DNA from: Ruegeria sp. Ofav3-42
GTDB lineage: Bacteria > Pseudomonadota > Alphaproteobacteria > Rhodobacterales > Rhodobacteraceae
DNA: 64,000 bases
Assembly: GCF_022347725.1 (NCBI RefSeq)
Contig: NZ_JAKRGB010000006.1
Location: 1 to 64,000, forward strand
Reading direction: 5' to 3'
The first letter of the stretch is position 1. Each line of letters begins with the position of its first letter. Positions 9,133 to 18,419 of the stretch are shown here, in pieces. The notes under the pieces are model-generated. The model searched no databases and was not told where the DNA came from. It saw nothing but the letters and a program-made list of their open reading frames with translations. Position numbers and translations under genes: made by a program.

Positions 9133-10017
9133 ATGTTTGATACAGAAAAAGCAACCGCCGCCGCCTGGTTCCGCCAACTGCGCGACGAAATCGTCGCCGC
9201 CTTCGAGACGCTGGAAGACACACACGAAACCGGACCCTTCGCAGATGCCGAACCCGGGCGGTTTGAGGTCAAGGAAACCAAACGCCAATCGGATGACGGA
9301 TCCGATGCGGGCGGTGGATTGATGTCCGTGATGCGTGGCGGACGGGTATTCGAGAAGGTCGGTGTGAATGTCTCAACCGTATACGGAACCCTGGGCGAGC
9401 GCGCGCAGCAGGCAATGGCGGCGCGCAAAGGCATCCCGGGGATGACCGAAGACCCGCGTTTCTGGGCCTCGGGCATTTCTCTTGTTGCCCACATGCGTAA
9501 CCCGCATGTTCCGGCCGTCCACATGAACACCCGCATGTTCTGGACCCCGCACGCATGGTGGTTTGGCGGCGGGTCGGATCTGAACCCCTGCATCGAATAC
9601 GATGAGGACACGTCGCATTTCCATGCGACCCAAAAGGCGCATCTGGACCCGCATGGCCCGGGTCACTATCCCCGCCTGAAGGACTGGGCGGACGAATACT
9701 TCTATATCCCGCACCGCAAGCGCGCCCGTGGCGTGGGCGGGATCTTTATGGATGACTATTGCACCGGAGACTGGGCAGCGGATTTCGCGCTGACTCAGGA
9801 TATTGGTCGCGCGTTTCTGCCCGCCTTCCTGCCACTGGTCGAAAAACGCCGGGTACAGAGTTTTGGAGAGGCCGAGAAAGACATGCAACTGGTGCACCGG
9901 GGTCTCTACGCCGAATACAACCTCGTTTACGATCGGGGTACGAAATTCGGGCTGGAAACCGGCCATGATCCGGATGCCGTTCTTATGAGCCTGCCGCCCA
10001 TGGCCAAATGGATCTGA
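9133..10017 (+). CDS. hemF: Oxygen-dependent coproporphyrinogen III oxidase
   Basis: Cytoplasmic haem biosynthesis enzyme that converts coproporphyrinogen III to protoporphyrinogen IX using O2. Diagnostic blocks are GGRVFEKVGVNVSTVYG, NPHVPAVHMNTRMF, WWFGGGSDLNPC, RGVGGIFMDDY and the C-terminal RGTKFGLETGHDPDAVLMSLPP. 294 residues is typical. The ATG follows 5 bases after the SDR stop. No anaerobic hemN is in view. Confidence 0.95.
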   Translation: MFDTEKATAAAWFRQLRDEIVAAFETLEDTHETGPFADAEPGRFEVKETKRQSDDGSDAGGGLMSVMRGGRVFEKVGVNVSTVYGTLGERAQQAMAARKGIPGMTEDPRFWASGISLVAHMRNPHVPAVHMNTRMFWTPHAWWFGGGSDLNPCIEYDEDTSHFHATQKAHLDPHGPGHYPRLKDWADEYFYIPHRKRARGVGGIFMDDYCTGDWAADFALTQDIGRAFLPAFLPLVEKRRVQSFGEAEKDMQLVHRGLYAEYNLVYDRGTKFGLETGHDPDAVLMSLPPMAKWI

Positions 10018-10021
10018 TGAC

Positions 10022-10432
10022 TTACCTGAACCCGAAGTCCATGAAGTTGTCCCAGCAATAACCTTGTGCGGACCCCGCAGACATGTTCTCGCCCACACGC
10101 TTCACGGTGATAGAATAGCCAGGAGTAGTGTCGACGCCTTCGGGTGGGTTTAAAGAGAACTCGACTGTGCGGGTCTGTTTTTCATACGCACGGGTAATAT
10201 AGATGCGCTGCGTTGCCTTGGTTCTGAGTGTGCGGATTGCAAAATCACCAATACCGCACCAATAAGAAACTGGGGCCGAGGAACCGCTGACCGCGACTTG
10301 GTAGGCGCCGTTGTTCAAGGGTGTCACCGTAGTTTGAAAAGCAGGGTAAACACCGACGCCAAACCCGATTCCCTGCGCGAATCCCGGCCAAAGCGCCACC
10401 GATACAACGGCTGCCATTTTCAAAACTCGCAT
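10022..10432 (-). CDS. Small secreted protein of unknown function
   Basis: 136 residues with a clear signal peptide (MRVLKMAAVVSVALWPGFAQG). The mature part is beta-rich and has two cysteines (in SYWCGIGDF and GYCWDNF) near its two ends that could form a disulfide in the periplasm. I do not recognise the family. It converges with hemF 5 bases away and is divergent from the acyltransferase gene over a 188-base gap. Confidence 0.7.
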   Translation of the reverse strand: MRVLKMAAVVSVALWPGFAQGIGFGVGVYPAFQTTVTPLNNGAYQVAVSGSSAPVSYWCGIGDFAIRTLRTKATQRIYITRAYEKQTRTVEFSLNPPEGVDTTPGYSITVKRVGENMSAGSAQGYCWDNFMDFGFR

Positions 10433-10620
10433 GGTCGCAATACCCTTTTTTGAAACAAAACTTTCCTAGGATCATAGTGAGCCGTCAGGCTGAGTAAAGT
10501 CGTGGCACATCGGTCTTGGATTTGACCATGAACGCCCCAGACTGTACCCACGTAGCCAATAAAGTATCATTCGGGCGATAAGAAACTAGAATCCAGAGTA
10601 GTACTAGGCAGGGGATAGTA

Positions 10621-11133
10621 TTGAGCAAAGCGTTTCCTAAAGACTGGTTTGATATCCCGTCAGAAAAATACGCGGATTTCGGAACTATGTTCTATTTGGC
10701 GGGTCTGACTAAAACGCATCAGAAACGCAGTCTCGCTCAGGTTCTTTATGCCTTCGAAACTCCGCTCCGGTTGGGGCAATACCACATCTTTCGGCAAAAC
10801 GGCTTCCCACGCGGGTTCGTAACATTCGCTGGGCTCAGCCCAGAGGCAGAGTACAGATATGCAGTCGAGGAAAAACCACTGACCGATAAAGATTTCACCA
10901 GTGGCAACTCATTCTGGATCATAGATCTGGTTGCTCCGTTCGGACAAACCAATCAGATTGTAGATATGCTGAAGAAAAGCATCCCCCATCCGCGGGTCCG
11001 TACGAACCGGATGGACAGTGATATGTCGCGGAACAGAATTGTCGAATGGGCGCGCGACGATGCGGGCGAAGTACATATGCAGTTGTATCGCAAGCAAGAG
11101 TTCGAGCGGATTCTGGCGAGAGAGGGCCTGTAA
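10621..11133 (+). CDS. HlyC-like toxin-activating lysine acyltransferase
   Basis: 170 residues matching the RTX-toxin acyltransferase family (HlyC), which transfers a fatty acyl chain from acyl-ACP to lysines of a protoxin. The landmarks are a His in THQKR (H33; HlyC uses His23), GQYHIFRQNGFPRGFVTFAGLS, and TSGNSFWIIDLVAPFG with D102 (HlyC Asp92). The only usable start is TTG 10621, preceded by AGGCAGGGG; the next Met (residue 23) would cut into the fold. The next gene begins one base after the stop, so the two are translationally coupled. No RTX toxin with glycine-rich nonapeptides is in the window. The family call is strong; the substrate is unknown. Confidence 0.85.
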   Translation: MSKAFPKDWFDIPSEKYADFGTMFYLAGLTKTHQKRSLAQVLYAFETPLRLGQYHIFRQNGFPRGFVTFAGLSPEAEYRYAVEEKPLTDKDFTSGNSFWIIDLVAPFGQTNQIVDMLKKSIPHPRVRTNRMDSDMSRNRIVEWARDDAGEVHMQLYRKQEFERILAREGL

Positions 11134-11134
11134 A

Positions 11135-12046
11135 ATGGTTTCGATCACCATCACGGGCGACACAACCGGCAATGTCACCGGCGACCCGCCAAACCAGGAG
11201 ACAGGCGACCTGGTTTTGGATAGCAACGTTACCATTCTTTCGCAGGAATGGGATATCTCATCGCAACCAGCTTTCGGAACCGCCAGCATCCTGCCTAACG
11301 GAGAATGGACCTATACGGTCGACCCAACTTTCTTCGATAGTCTCGATTTTAACGAGACCGTCGAGGATACATTCACAGTTCAGGTGACGGGCGAATACAG
11401 TGGTTTTTTTGGGCCAGTAGAGTTCGTACGTGAGCAGAATATTACGATCACGATCGAAGGAGTCTGCTTTACAGCAGGTACCTTGATCGACACAGAGGAA
11501 GGCGCGCGACGGATCGAGAGCCTTTCGGTTGGCGACTATGTGCTTACCGAGGACAATGGCCCGCAACCGATCCGTTGGATCGAAAGCAGCGCCCTGCCCC
11601 CAGACCGATTACGCGACAACCCAGCCATGCGCCCGGTTCGGATCAAAGCGGGTAGTCTGGGCGCGGGGCAGCCGGAACGAGATCTGTTGGTGTCACAGCA
11701 ACACCGCATTCTGGTCAGTGGGCCGAAGGTCGAACTGTTGTTCGGCGCGCCCGAAGCTCTGGTTGCGGCAAAGCATCTTTGTTCATGGCCGGGTATCGCA
11801 ATTGAAACCACAGACGATCCGGTCGAGTATTTTCACATCCTGCTGGACAATCACGAGATACTGACGGCCGATGGAGCATTGGCCGAAAGCCTGTTTCTGG
11901 GCGAAGAATCCCTATACACCCTGTCATCAGACGCATTGCAGGAGCTTGCCGCCATCTTCCCTGATACTCCTGCCTCAGACGGCATGAGCTTTGGACGGGC
12001 CGCCCGCCTGATCCTGCGTGAATTCGAGGCGCGCGCGCTGACTTAA
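11135..12046 (+). CDS. VCBS-like domain protein with C-terminal Hint domain
   Basis: 303 residues without a classical signal peptide. Residues ~1-108 form a cadherin-like VCBS repeat (GTASILPNGEWTYTVDPTFFDSL, then DTFTVQVTG). From C111 the Hint (Hedgehog/intein-type) domain begins: CFTAGTLIDTEEGARRIESLSVGDYVLTEDNG, with LLVSQQHRILV and the EYFHILLDNHEIL block later. Hint proteins of this type are common in Rhodobacterales and are thought to self-process or to be secreted by type I systems. The only lysines are K171, K198 and K213, all in the Hint domain. ATG 11135 sits one base after the acyltransferase stop. It overlaps the convergent modC by 4 bases. Confidence 0.85.
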   Translation: MVSITITGDTTGNVTGDPPNQETGDLVLDSNVTILSQEWDISSQPAFGTASILPNGEWTYTVDPTFFDSLDFNETVEDTFTVQVTGEYSGFFGPVEFVREQNITITIEGVCFTAGTLIDTEEGARRIESLSVGDYVLTEDNGPQPIRWIESSALPPDRLRDNPAMRPVRIKAGSLGAGQPERDLLVSQQHRILVSGPKVELLFGAPEALVAAKHLCSWPGIAIETTDDPVEYFHILLDNHEILTADGALAESLFLGEESLYTLSSDALQELAAIFPDTPASDGMSFGRAARLILREFEARALT

Positions 12047-13140
12047 TGTCCGCCCAAGTGCCCACCAACGTCCTGAGGCGCCAACGCAACCGTTTTGATC
12101 ACCGCAAAGCACGGTTTACCGGGGGCCAATCCCAGTGAGGCGACCGAACGCCGGGTGACGCGCGCCAGAACGCTGCCAGCAGGCGTTTTCACCGACACAA
12201 TTGCCCCCGGCCCTTCACCCGCACGGATTGTGTCAACGGTGCCCGACAAAACGTTCAGAGCGGATAGCCCCTCGGGGCGTTTGCTGGACAGGATGACCTC
12301 CTGGGCCGGAATACGGATGCGCAACTCTTCAGCAACCTCATGCGGAATGCGCGGCAGAAACAGCTGCGCGCCACCCGCATCCAGTTCTGTCAGCCCGTCC
12401 GAATGATGCTTTGCGACCCGAACCTGAAGCACAGCACCGACCGCCCGAACACCGGCCGGTGCGACCGACGGGTCCGCCAGAACCTCCGACGCCGGACCGT
12501 GCCTTAGCGCTTTGCCGTCCTGCAACGCCACGACCGACGTGGCTAGTCGCGCGACCTCGGCTGCCGAATGGGTGACGTACAGAATCGGGACCGAGATTTC
12601 ATCCCGCAATCGCTCGAAATAGGGTAAAATCTCAGCCTTTCGCGCGTCGTCCAAAGCCGCCAGCGGTTCATCCGCCAAGATCAGACGCGGGCTGGCCAAA
12701 AGGGCGCGACCAATGGCTACGCGTTGTTTTTCGCCACCAGACAATCCCGCAGGACGGCGATCCAGAAGGTGCCCGATTCCCAGCATTTCGATCACTTTGT
12801 CCGGGTTTTCACGCCGAGCACCCCTTGGCGCAAACCATCGCCCATAGAACAGGTTCTGGCGAACGGTCAGATGCGGAAACAGACGGCCTTCCTGGAAGAT
12901 ATAGCCCAACCGCCTTTTGTGTGGCGGCAACCAGAGGCCCCGATCCGTGTCGAACAGGTCCCATCCATCTACTGCCACCCGCCCGGCTTTTGGTCTCAGC
13001 AGACCCGCAACCGCGTTGACGACGGTCGTTTTACCCGATCCTGATCGCCCGAACAGAACCGTTACGCCTGGCGGGGCGTCAAAGCTGAGGTCCAGCTTGA
13101 TGTCGGGCAGATCATGCTGAAGGTGCACGGACAGGCTCAT
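12043..13140 (-). CDS. modC: Molybdate ABC transporter ATP-binding protein ModC
   Basis: Cytoplasmic ATPase of the molybdate importer. Walker A is GRSGSGKTT, the signature LSGGEKQRVAIG, Walker B LILADEPLAALD and the switch His is in YVTHS. The C-terminal ~65 residues (LSALNVLSGTVDTI onwards) form the MOP/TOBE oxyanion-binding domain, which distinguishes ModC from other importers. 365 residues is normal. It starts inside the last 4 bases of modB. Confidence 0.93.
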   Translation of the reverse strand: MSLSVHLQHDLPDIKLDLSFDAPPGVTVLFGRSGSGKTTVVNAVAGLLRPKAGRVAVDGWDLFDTDRGLWLPPHKRRLGYIFQEGRLFPHLTVRQNLFYGRWFAPRGARRENPDKVIEMLGIGHLLDRRPAGLSGGEKQRVAIGRALLASPRLILADEPLAALDDARKAEILPYFERLRDEISVPILYVTHSAAEVARLATSVVALQDGKALRHGPASEVLADPSVAPAGVRAVGAVLQVRVAKHHSDGLTELDAGGAQLFLPRIPHEVAEELRIRIPAQEVILSSKRPEGLSALNVLSGTVDTIRAGEGPGAIVSVKTPAGSVLARVTRRSVASLGLAPGKPCFAVIKTVALAPQDVGGHLGGH

Positions 13141-13829
13141 GATCCGGCCACCCGCGCCGCTACGCGCCGCCCGACAAATTCCGATAGCAACAGTGCCCCC
13201 ATGGCGATCACGATCGAGATCACTACCAACCGAGTCGCCGCTGCTTCGCCCCCCGGCACCTGCAGGAACGCGTAGACGGCAGACGGCAACGTCTGGGTCT
13301 GACCAGGTATGTTTGAGACAAATGTGATTGTGGCACCGAACTCTCCCATCGCCTTGGCAAAGGCAAGGATCGCACCAGCGATGACGCCAGGCAGGATCAT
13401 GGGCAACGTGACCGTGGCGAACACAAGCGGACGTGAGGCACCAAGCGTCGCCCCTGCCTGCTCGAGCTTGGGGTCGACAGCCTCAATCGACAGACGGATA
13501 GCCCGCACCATAAGCGGGAAAGCCATAATCCCGGCAGCTAGCGCCGCCCCGGTCCAGCGGAATGCGACGACGATTCCGAATTCGGCCAGCAGTTTGCCCA
13601 GCGGCCCCTGAATTCCGAAGGTCAGAAGTAGCAGATAACCGGTCACCACCGGCGGCAGGATTAATGGCAGATGCACCAAACCGTTCAACACCTGCCGCCC
13701 CGGAAACCGCCAGCGCGCCAGCGCATAGGCAACAAACACACCGAATGGCAATGTCACCAGGGTGGCCCAAAACGACACGCGCAGCGACAGCTTCAGCGCC
13801 TCCAACTCTGCAGGTCCCAGCCAGCCCAT
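13137..13829 (-). CDS. modB: Molybdate ABC transporter permease ModB
   Basis: Inner-membrane permease with five to six predicted helices and the EAA-type loop (EAVDPKLEQAGATLGASRPLVFATVTLPMILPGVIAG), followed by FAKAMGEFGATI as in ModB. ATG 13829 is chosen because it falls 4 bases after the modA stop; a start at 13868 would overlap modA by 35 bases and add residues unlike the family. It overlaps modC by 4 bases. Confidence 0.92.
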   Translation of the reverse strand: MGWLGPAELEALKLSLRVSFWATLVTLPFGVFVAYALARWRFPGRQVLNGLVHLPLILPPVVTGYLLLLTFGIQGPLGKLLAEFGIVVAFRWTGAALAAGIMAFPLMVRAIRLSIEAVDPKLEQAGATLGASRPLVFATVTLPMILPGVIAGAILAFAKAMGEFGATITFVSNIPGQTQTLPSAVYAFLQVPGGEAAATRLVVISIVIAMGALLLSEFVGRRVAARVAGS

Positions 13830-13833
13830 GCAG

Positions 13834-14586
13834 TTACCTGTTCGGCAGGGCAAAACCCTGCTTTTCAAAAACGGCCTGGGCGGTCTCAGACTGCAGATGT
13901 GTCAGAAAAACCTGCGCGTCCTGATCGCCCGCCTTCGTCACGGCCACGGGATAGATAATGGGAGGGTGCAAGTCGGATGGGAAATCCGCAACAACACGCA
14001 CCCTGCCCTCGACCTGCGCATCGGACCGGTAGACGATCCCCAACGGCGCGGCCCCTGCCGCGACCAGCGCCAGCGCTGCTCGAACGTTGTCGGTCTGCGC
14101 GATCTGACTCTGCACGCCTTTCCAAAGCCCCAGGCTTTCCAGCGCCGCCTTTCCGTAAATCCCTGCCGGCACAGCGTCGACCAGAGCCATGGCCAGATAC
14201 CCTCCGTCCAGCGCCGAGCTCAGATCGACCTCGGGGCTCATCTCGCCGAGATCCGAACGATCAGCGCCGCCGATGAGAACCAGCCCATTGCCCAGAAGGT
14301 TCACACGGGTATCCGTGTCAATAAGGTCCTGTTCTTCCAGAACATCCATCCAGTCTTCATTAGCCGAGATGAACAGGTCCGCAGGCGCGCCCAACTGAAT
14401 CTGTCGCGCCAAGACGGACGAAGCCGCATATGACACGGTCACTTCGTTGCCTGTCTCTTGTTCGAAATTGGCTGCAACCTCGTCCAATGCATTTTTCAGG
14501 CTGGCAGCAGCAAACACCAATATCCCCTCGGCCCCCGCGCGAAGCGGAGCCAGCGTCAATACGCCCAGGACCAGGACCACGATCAA
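13834..14586 (-). CDS. modA: Molybdate-binding periplasmic protein ModA
   Basis: Periplasmic oxyanion receptor. The mature start ILVFAAASLKNALDEVAANFEQ, the SYAASSVLARQIQLGAPADLFISAN block and FLTHLQSETAQAVFEKQGF are diagnostic of ModA. The start is uncertain. The TTG at 14586 gives a signal peptide with no basic n-region, whereas the same frame upstream offers CTG at 14607 (LPHARRLL, giving two arginines) with GGGAG about 10 bases before it. First gene of modABC; I could not recognise a ModE-type operator in the 14587-14815 leader. Confidence 0.9.
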   Translation of the reverse strand: MIVVLVLGVLTLAPLRAGAEGILVFAAASLKNALDEVAANFEQETGNEVTVSYAASSVLARQIQLGAPADLFISANEDWMDVLEEQDLIDTDTRVNLLGNGLVLIGGADRSDLGEMSPEVDLSSALDGGYLAMALVDAVPAGIYGKAALESLGLWKGVQSQIAQTDNVRAALALVAAGAAPLGIVYRSDAQVEGRVRVVADFPSDLHPPIIYPVAVTKAGDQDAQVFLTHLQSETAQAVFEKQGFALPNR

Positions 14587-14815
14587 TAATCGGCGCGCGT
14601 GGGGCAGGATCTTTCGACTCCCGACTGGAAAGTTTCAGTTTGTTTGGGGATATCTGAGGCGACAGGTGACACGCAAGCGACTTTGCAAACATCGGCAGTG
14701 CTGAAAGCCCGCACCGCCGGTCAAACTGGGTTCGGCGATGAAATCAATTTCTAACAAAGAATTTGTGTCAGACCCTCTTGCGCCCAGGCGCAGGCTTGGC
14801 TACATGCACCGTCAC

Positions 14816-14891
<76 letters not shown>

Positions 14892-14938
14892 TTCTCCTCA
14901 GAGATATCGCAGGACCTCGCATTGCGCGGGATGCCACT

Positions 14939-14954
14939 TTGCAACCGATTGCAA
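14939..14954. promoter_or_regulatory. LacI-type operator, copy 1
   Basis: TTGCAACCGATTGCAA, a 16-bp palindrome with one mismatch, 75 bases before the lacI-family start codon. It is one of four copies in this locus, so it probably mediates autoregulation. Confidence 0.8.
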
Positions 14955-15029
14955 GTCTGATGCAATAATGCATAGTGTTTTCACCATGAAATCACGTATC
15001 AGTCATACCCCGAACCGTGGGTGCCAATC

Positions 15030-16028
15030 ATGAGTGTCACCTTAAAGGACGTCGCCGCATTGGCCGGTGTATCGCGGTCTGCCGTTTCCAGAACTTTCAC
15101 CGAAGGTGCGTCCGTGTCAGCCAAGACACGCAGCAAGGTGGAAAAGGCCGCGCAAGAACTGGGGTACAGCCCCAACGCTCTGGCGTCATCGTTGACCACA
15201 GGGCGCACCAAGCTGATCGGGCTGATCTCAAACAACTTTCACAACCCAATCTTTCTTGAGGTGTTCGACCAGTTCACCCGCGCCTTGCAGGAGCGGGGTC
15301 TGCGCCCCCTGATCGTAAACCTGACGGATGAAACGGAGCCGGCCAATTCGGTTCGGATGCTGCGGCAATACTCGGTCGATGCGGCGATCGTTGCATCGTC
15401 AACCCTGCCCCCCAGTTTTGCCAAAGCGTTCCACGACGCTGGCGTTCCCGTCGTGCACACGTTCGGACGCTCGGCCACATCGCCCGAGGTGCATGTCGTT
15501 GGAATCGATAACATTGAATGCGGTCGCATGGCGGCTCGGGAACTCCTGTCACGAGGATACCGCCGTATTGGGTATCTGGGCGGACCAAAGGATGCGACCT
15601 CGGCCATGGACCGATATCGCGGCTTCATGGAAGAGGTGGACAAACACCCAGGGTTGGAGGTCTCGCATTCATTCGCCGGAGCCTATTCCTTCGAGGCCGG
15701 GCGGGACGAAATGTTGAACCTTTTAGAGGGTAGTCCGGCCGAAGGGTATTTCTGCGGTGACGATATTCTGTCCATCGGCGCGCTGTCTGCCTTGTCCGAT
15801 CATGGTCTGAAACCCGGCAAGGACATCGGTATTATCGGCCTGAACGATATGGAAATGTCGCGCTGGGAAAACATTGACCTGACCACAATCCACCAGCCGA
15901 TCAAGCAGATCATCACGTCTTCGGTCGATCTGGTCGAAGAGATGCTGAAAGACCCGCAGCGTTACCCCGAGGCGCGGATCTTTCCCTGTCGTGTGATCGA
16001 GCGGGGCACACTGCGGCCCCGCCCCTGA
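15030..16028 (+). CDS. LacI-family regulator of the inositol locus
   Basis: 332 residues. An N-terminal helix-turn-helix (VTLKDVAALAGVSRSAVSRTFTEGASVSAKTRSKVEKAA) and hinge (LGYSPNALASSLTTGRTKLIGLI) are followed by a periplasmic-binding-protein-like effector domain ending in TTIHQPIKQI. The half-site it should read matches the TTGCAA palindromes at 14939, 18329, 29101 and 30154. The effector is probably inositol or an early catabolite (inference). ATG 15030 is chosen; a GTG at 15021 is also possible. It ends directly against the convergent dehydrogenase gene at 16029. Confidence 0.9.
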   Translation: MSVTLKDVAALAGVSRSAVSRTFTEGASVSAKTRSKVEKAAQELGYSPNALASSLTTGRTKLIGLISNNFHNPIFLEVFDQFTRALQERGLRPLIVNLTDETEPANSVRMLRQYSVDAAIVASSTLPPSFAKAFHDAGVPVVHTFGRSATSPEVHVVGIDNIECGRMAARELLSRGYRRIGYLGGPKDATSAMDRYRGFMEEVDKHPGLEVSHSFAGAYSFEAGRDEMLNLLEGSPAEGYFCGDDILSIGALSALSDHGLKPGKDIGIIGLNDMEMSRWENIDLTTIHQPIKQIITSSVDLVEEMLKDPQRYPEARIFPCRVIERGTLRPRP

Positions 16029-17162
16029 TCAACGGAACATCGGTGGGCGCGCGTCCGTCCAGGCACCTTCGGCCTTGGACGAGGCGACCGCGGCATAGAC
16101 CGCCGCAATCGAACGGACCCCATCGGAAGGCGTGGGAAGACCGTCTCGCATCTCTCCCAGAATCGCGTCGGCCAGATCGCAATAGATGTTTGCAACCGCC
16201 AGCGGGAATCCTTCGGGATGCGCGATGGCGACACGGGACAAGCGCTGTACCTCGTCGTGAAGACCACTTTCGCCTTTTTCGATGATCTGAGTGCGTCCGC
16301 CAACCGGTGTGTAAATCAGTTGATTGGGCTGCTCGGAAGCCCAGCGAATACCACCGGTTTCACCGAAAACCTGAATGTCAAACCCATGCTGTCGCCCGAT
16401 GGCCACCGAAGAGGTCCACAACCGGCCAACCGCGCCGCCTTCGGTGCGGAAGTTGATCATCGCGTCGTCTTCCAGTTCGCGACTTGAGATGGTTGAAGCC
16501 ATATCGGCGGACAGGGACTTCACCTCGTCATCACTGATGAAACTGGCCATGTGCAGCGCGTGAATACCGCAATCGGCGAACTGTCCAGATACACCCGCCA
16601 TCGCCGGATCATAGCGCCAGCGGACGCGCGGATTGTCCGCATCAGTGGCGTCGCCGTGGTGGCCGTGGCTGAAATTGGTCACAATCAGGCGGACCTTCCC
16701 GATTTCCCCTGCACGCACCATTGCACGGGCTTGGCGGACCATCGGATAAGCGGAATAGCAGTAGTTCACCGCGCAAATCTTGCCCGAGGTTTCGGCCACG
16801 CGCACGATTTCTTCGCCCTCTTCCACTGTCATGGTCATGGGTTTTTCGCACAGGACGTTGAACCCCGCCTCAAGGAAGGCCTTGGCGATCTCGAAATGGG
16901 TCGAGTTCGGCGTGGCAATCGTCACCAGATCAATCCGATCCGCGCGGTCTTTTTCGCCAGCCAGCATCTCTTGCCAGTTGCCATAGGCGCGGTCTGCCGA
17001 GACACCCAGCCTTTGGGCATATTCACGACCGACATCGGGCCGATGATCCAGCGCGCCGGCAGCGAATTCGAACATCCCGTCTGCCAATGCGCCCAAACGG
17101 TGCGCTGGCCCGATCTGGCTGCCTTCGCCACCACCAATCATTCCCCATTTCAACTTTGCCAT
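16029..17162 (-). CDS. Gfo/Idh/MocA family oxidoreductase
   Basis: NAD(P)-dependent sugar or cyclitol dehydrogenase, 377 residues. The Rossmann start is KLKWGMIGGGEGSQIGPAHRLG, the family lysine sits in VLCEKPMTM, and the second-domain motif is GQFADCGIHALHM with the usual D..H pair. The position in the locus suggests an inositol stereoisomer or inosose as substrate; which one cannot be read. ATG 17162 fits the fold start; the frame also runs upstream into the preceding gene. Second gene of a two-gene minus-strand operon, 38 bases after the paralogue at 17201. Confidence 0.88.
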   Translation of the reverse strand: MAKLKWGMIGGGEGSQIGPAHRLGALADGMFEFAAGALDHRPDVGREYAQRLGVSADRAYGNWQEMLAGEKDRADRIDLVTIATPNSTHFEIAKAFLEAGFNVLCEKPMTMTVEEGEEIVRVAETSGKICAVNYCYSAYPMVRQARAMVRAGEIGKVRLIVTNFSHGHHGDATDADNPRVRWRYDPAMAGVSGQFADCGIHALHMASFISDDEVKSLSADMASTISSRELEDDAMINFRTEGGAVGRLWTSSVAIGRQHGFDIQVFGETGGIRWASEQPNQLIYTPVGGRTQIIEKGESGLHDEVQRLSRVAIAHPEGFPLAVANIYCDLADAILGEMRDGLPTPSDGVRSIAAVYAAVASSKAEGAWTDARPPMFR

Positions 17163-17200
17163 GGTTCTCGTCTCTCTTAGGTGTATTCGTTTTTCAGTGT

Positions 17201-18304
17201 TCAGAGCCCGCTGACTTGTTGCCACTGGCGTTGCTCTGACGACTTCAAAGCCGCAGCTAGTACGCAGTTGACCTCATGCCCGTCGCGGAATGTAGGCCAA
17301 ATTGCCTGCCCCGAATGGATTGCTTCAAGGAAGTCCTTGGCCTCGATGATAATCTGGTCCTGATATCCGGTTCCATGTCCGGGCCCCTGGCAGAACGGCT
17401 CATAATCCGGATGGGCTGGACCCGTCAGAATCTTGGTAAAGCCTCTTTCCGCCTCAGGCCCTTCGCGTCGATAAAGCCACAGAGCATTCTGATCTTCCTG
17501 ATCGAACCGGATGGCACCTTTGGCGCCTGATATTTCATAGGCATAACCCATCTTTCGGCCCGTCGATATACGACTGACATAAATATTGCCCATCGCGCCG
17601 TTGGCAAAACGGCACATGATCTGGGCGTGGTCATCATTGGTCACCGGGCCGCCGGGACGCTCATGATGAACGGTTTCCACCTCGGCCATGACCTCGACAA
17701 TCGGCCCAATCAGCGCCATCGCGCCGTTGACCATATGCGGGGCCAGGTCGCCGATCGTACCGTTGGCCATTCCGGTTGTGCGCCATGTGGCCGGAGCCTC
17801 GGGGTCGGCATAGAAATCCTCGGTATGCTCGCCGCGGAACCAGGTTATGTCCCCCAGCTCTCCCTGCGAAATCAGCTGGCGCGCGAACTGGGTCGCCGGG
17901 GTACGGACGTAGTTGAAACCGACCATGTTCGTGACACCGGCTGCCTCGGCTGCTGCAACCATGGCCTGACCGTCCTCCAGCGACGAACCAAGCGGCTTTT
18001 CACACAGAACCGGCTTGCCTAGTGCAAACGCCGCTTCAGCAATCTGGCGATGCGTGGTTTGTGGCGAAGCGATCACCACGGCCTCGACTGCCGGGTCATT
18101 GACCAGCGCGCGCCAATCCTCGGTCGCGCGTCGGAAACCATAAGCCGCGCGATACCGCTCGGCGCTTTCCGGGCTGGACGCGCAAATCATCTCAAGACGC
18201 GGTCGAAGCGCGGTGTTGAACACCGCGCCGACAGCAGACATCGCGACCGAATGAGCCTTACCCATATAGCCGCCACCAACGATTCCAATTCCGATTTCAG
18301 GCAT
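17201..18304 (-). CDS. Gfo/Idh/MocA family oxidoreductase
   Basis: 367-residue dehydrogenase with IGIVGGGYMGKAHSVAM at the N-terminus, VLCEKPLGSS (catalytic-lysine region) and GTIGDLAPHMVNGAM in the second domain. It is a distant paralogue of its neighbour at 16029 and of the iolG candidate at 29096. First gene of the operon running leftwards from the shared operator at 18329-18344, which lies 25 bases upstream of its ATG. Probably acts on scyllo-inositol, another cyclitol or an inosose (inference from context). Confidence 0.88.
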   Translation of the reverse strand: MPEIGIGIVGGGYMGKAHSVAMSAVGAVFNTALRPRLEMICASSPESAERYRAAYGFRRATEDWRALVNDPAVEAVVIASPQTTHRQIAEAAFALGKPVLCEKPLGSSLEDGQAMVAAAEAAGVTNMVGFNYVRTPATQFARQLISQGELGDITWFRGEHTEDFYADPEAPATWRTTGMANGTIGDLAPHMVNGAMALIGPIVEVMAEVETVHHERPGGPVTNDDHAQIMCRFANGAMGNIYVSRISTGRKMGYAYEISGAKGAIRFDQEDQNALWLYRREGPEAERGFTKILTGPAHPDYEPFCQGPGHGTGYQDQIIIEAKDFLEAIHSGQAIWPTFRDGHEVNCVLAAALKSSEQRQWQQVSGL

Positions 18305-18328
18305 CTATCACGGCTCCGAACAATGTAT

Positions 18329-18344
18329 TTGCAACCGGTTGCAA
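18329..18344. promoter_or_regulatory. LacI-type operator, copy 2
   Basis: TTGCAACCGGTTGCAA, a perfect 16-bp palindrome in the divergent promoter between the dehydrogenase gene (start 18304) and iolC (start 18420). One site can control both transcription units. Confidence 0.87.
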
Positions 18345-18419
18345 AATCAGTATCGTGTGAATCGATTCAACGCAAGGACCAACGATCCTTGCCAGCCCCT
18401 TTTTGCCGGAGGTAACGAC

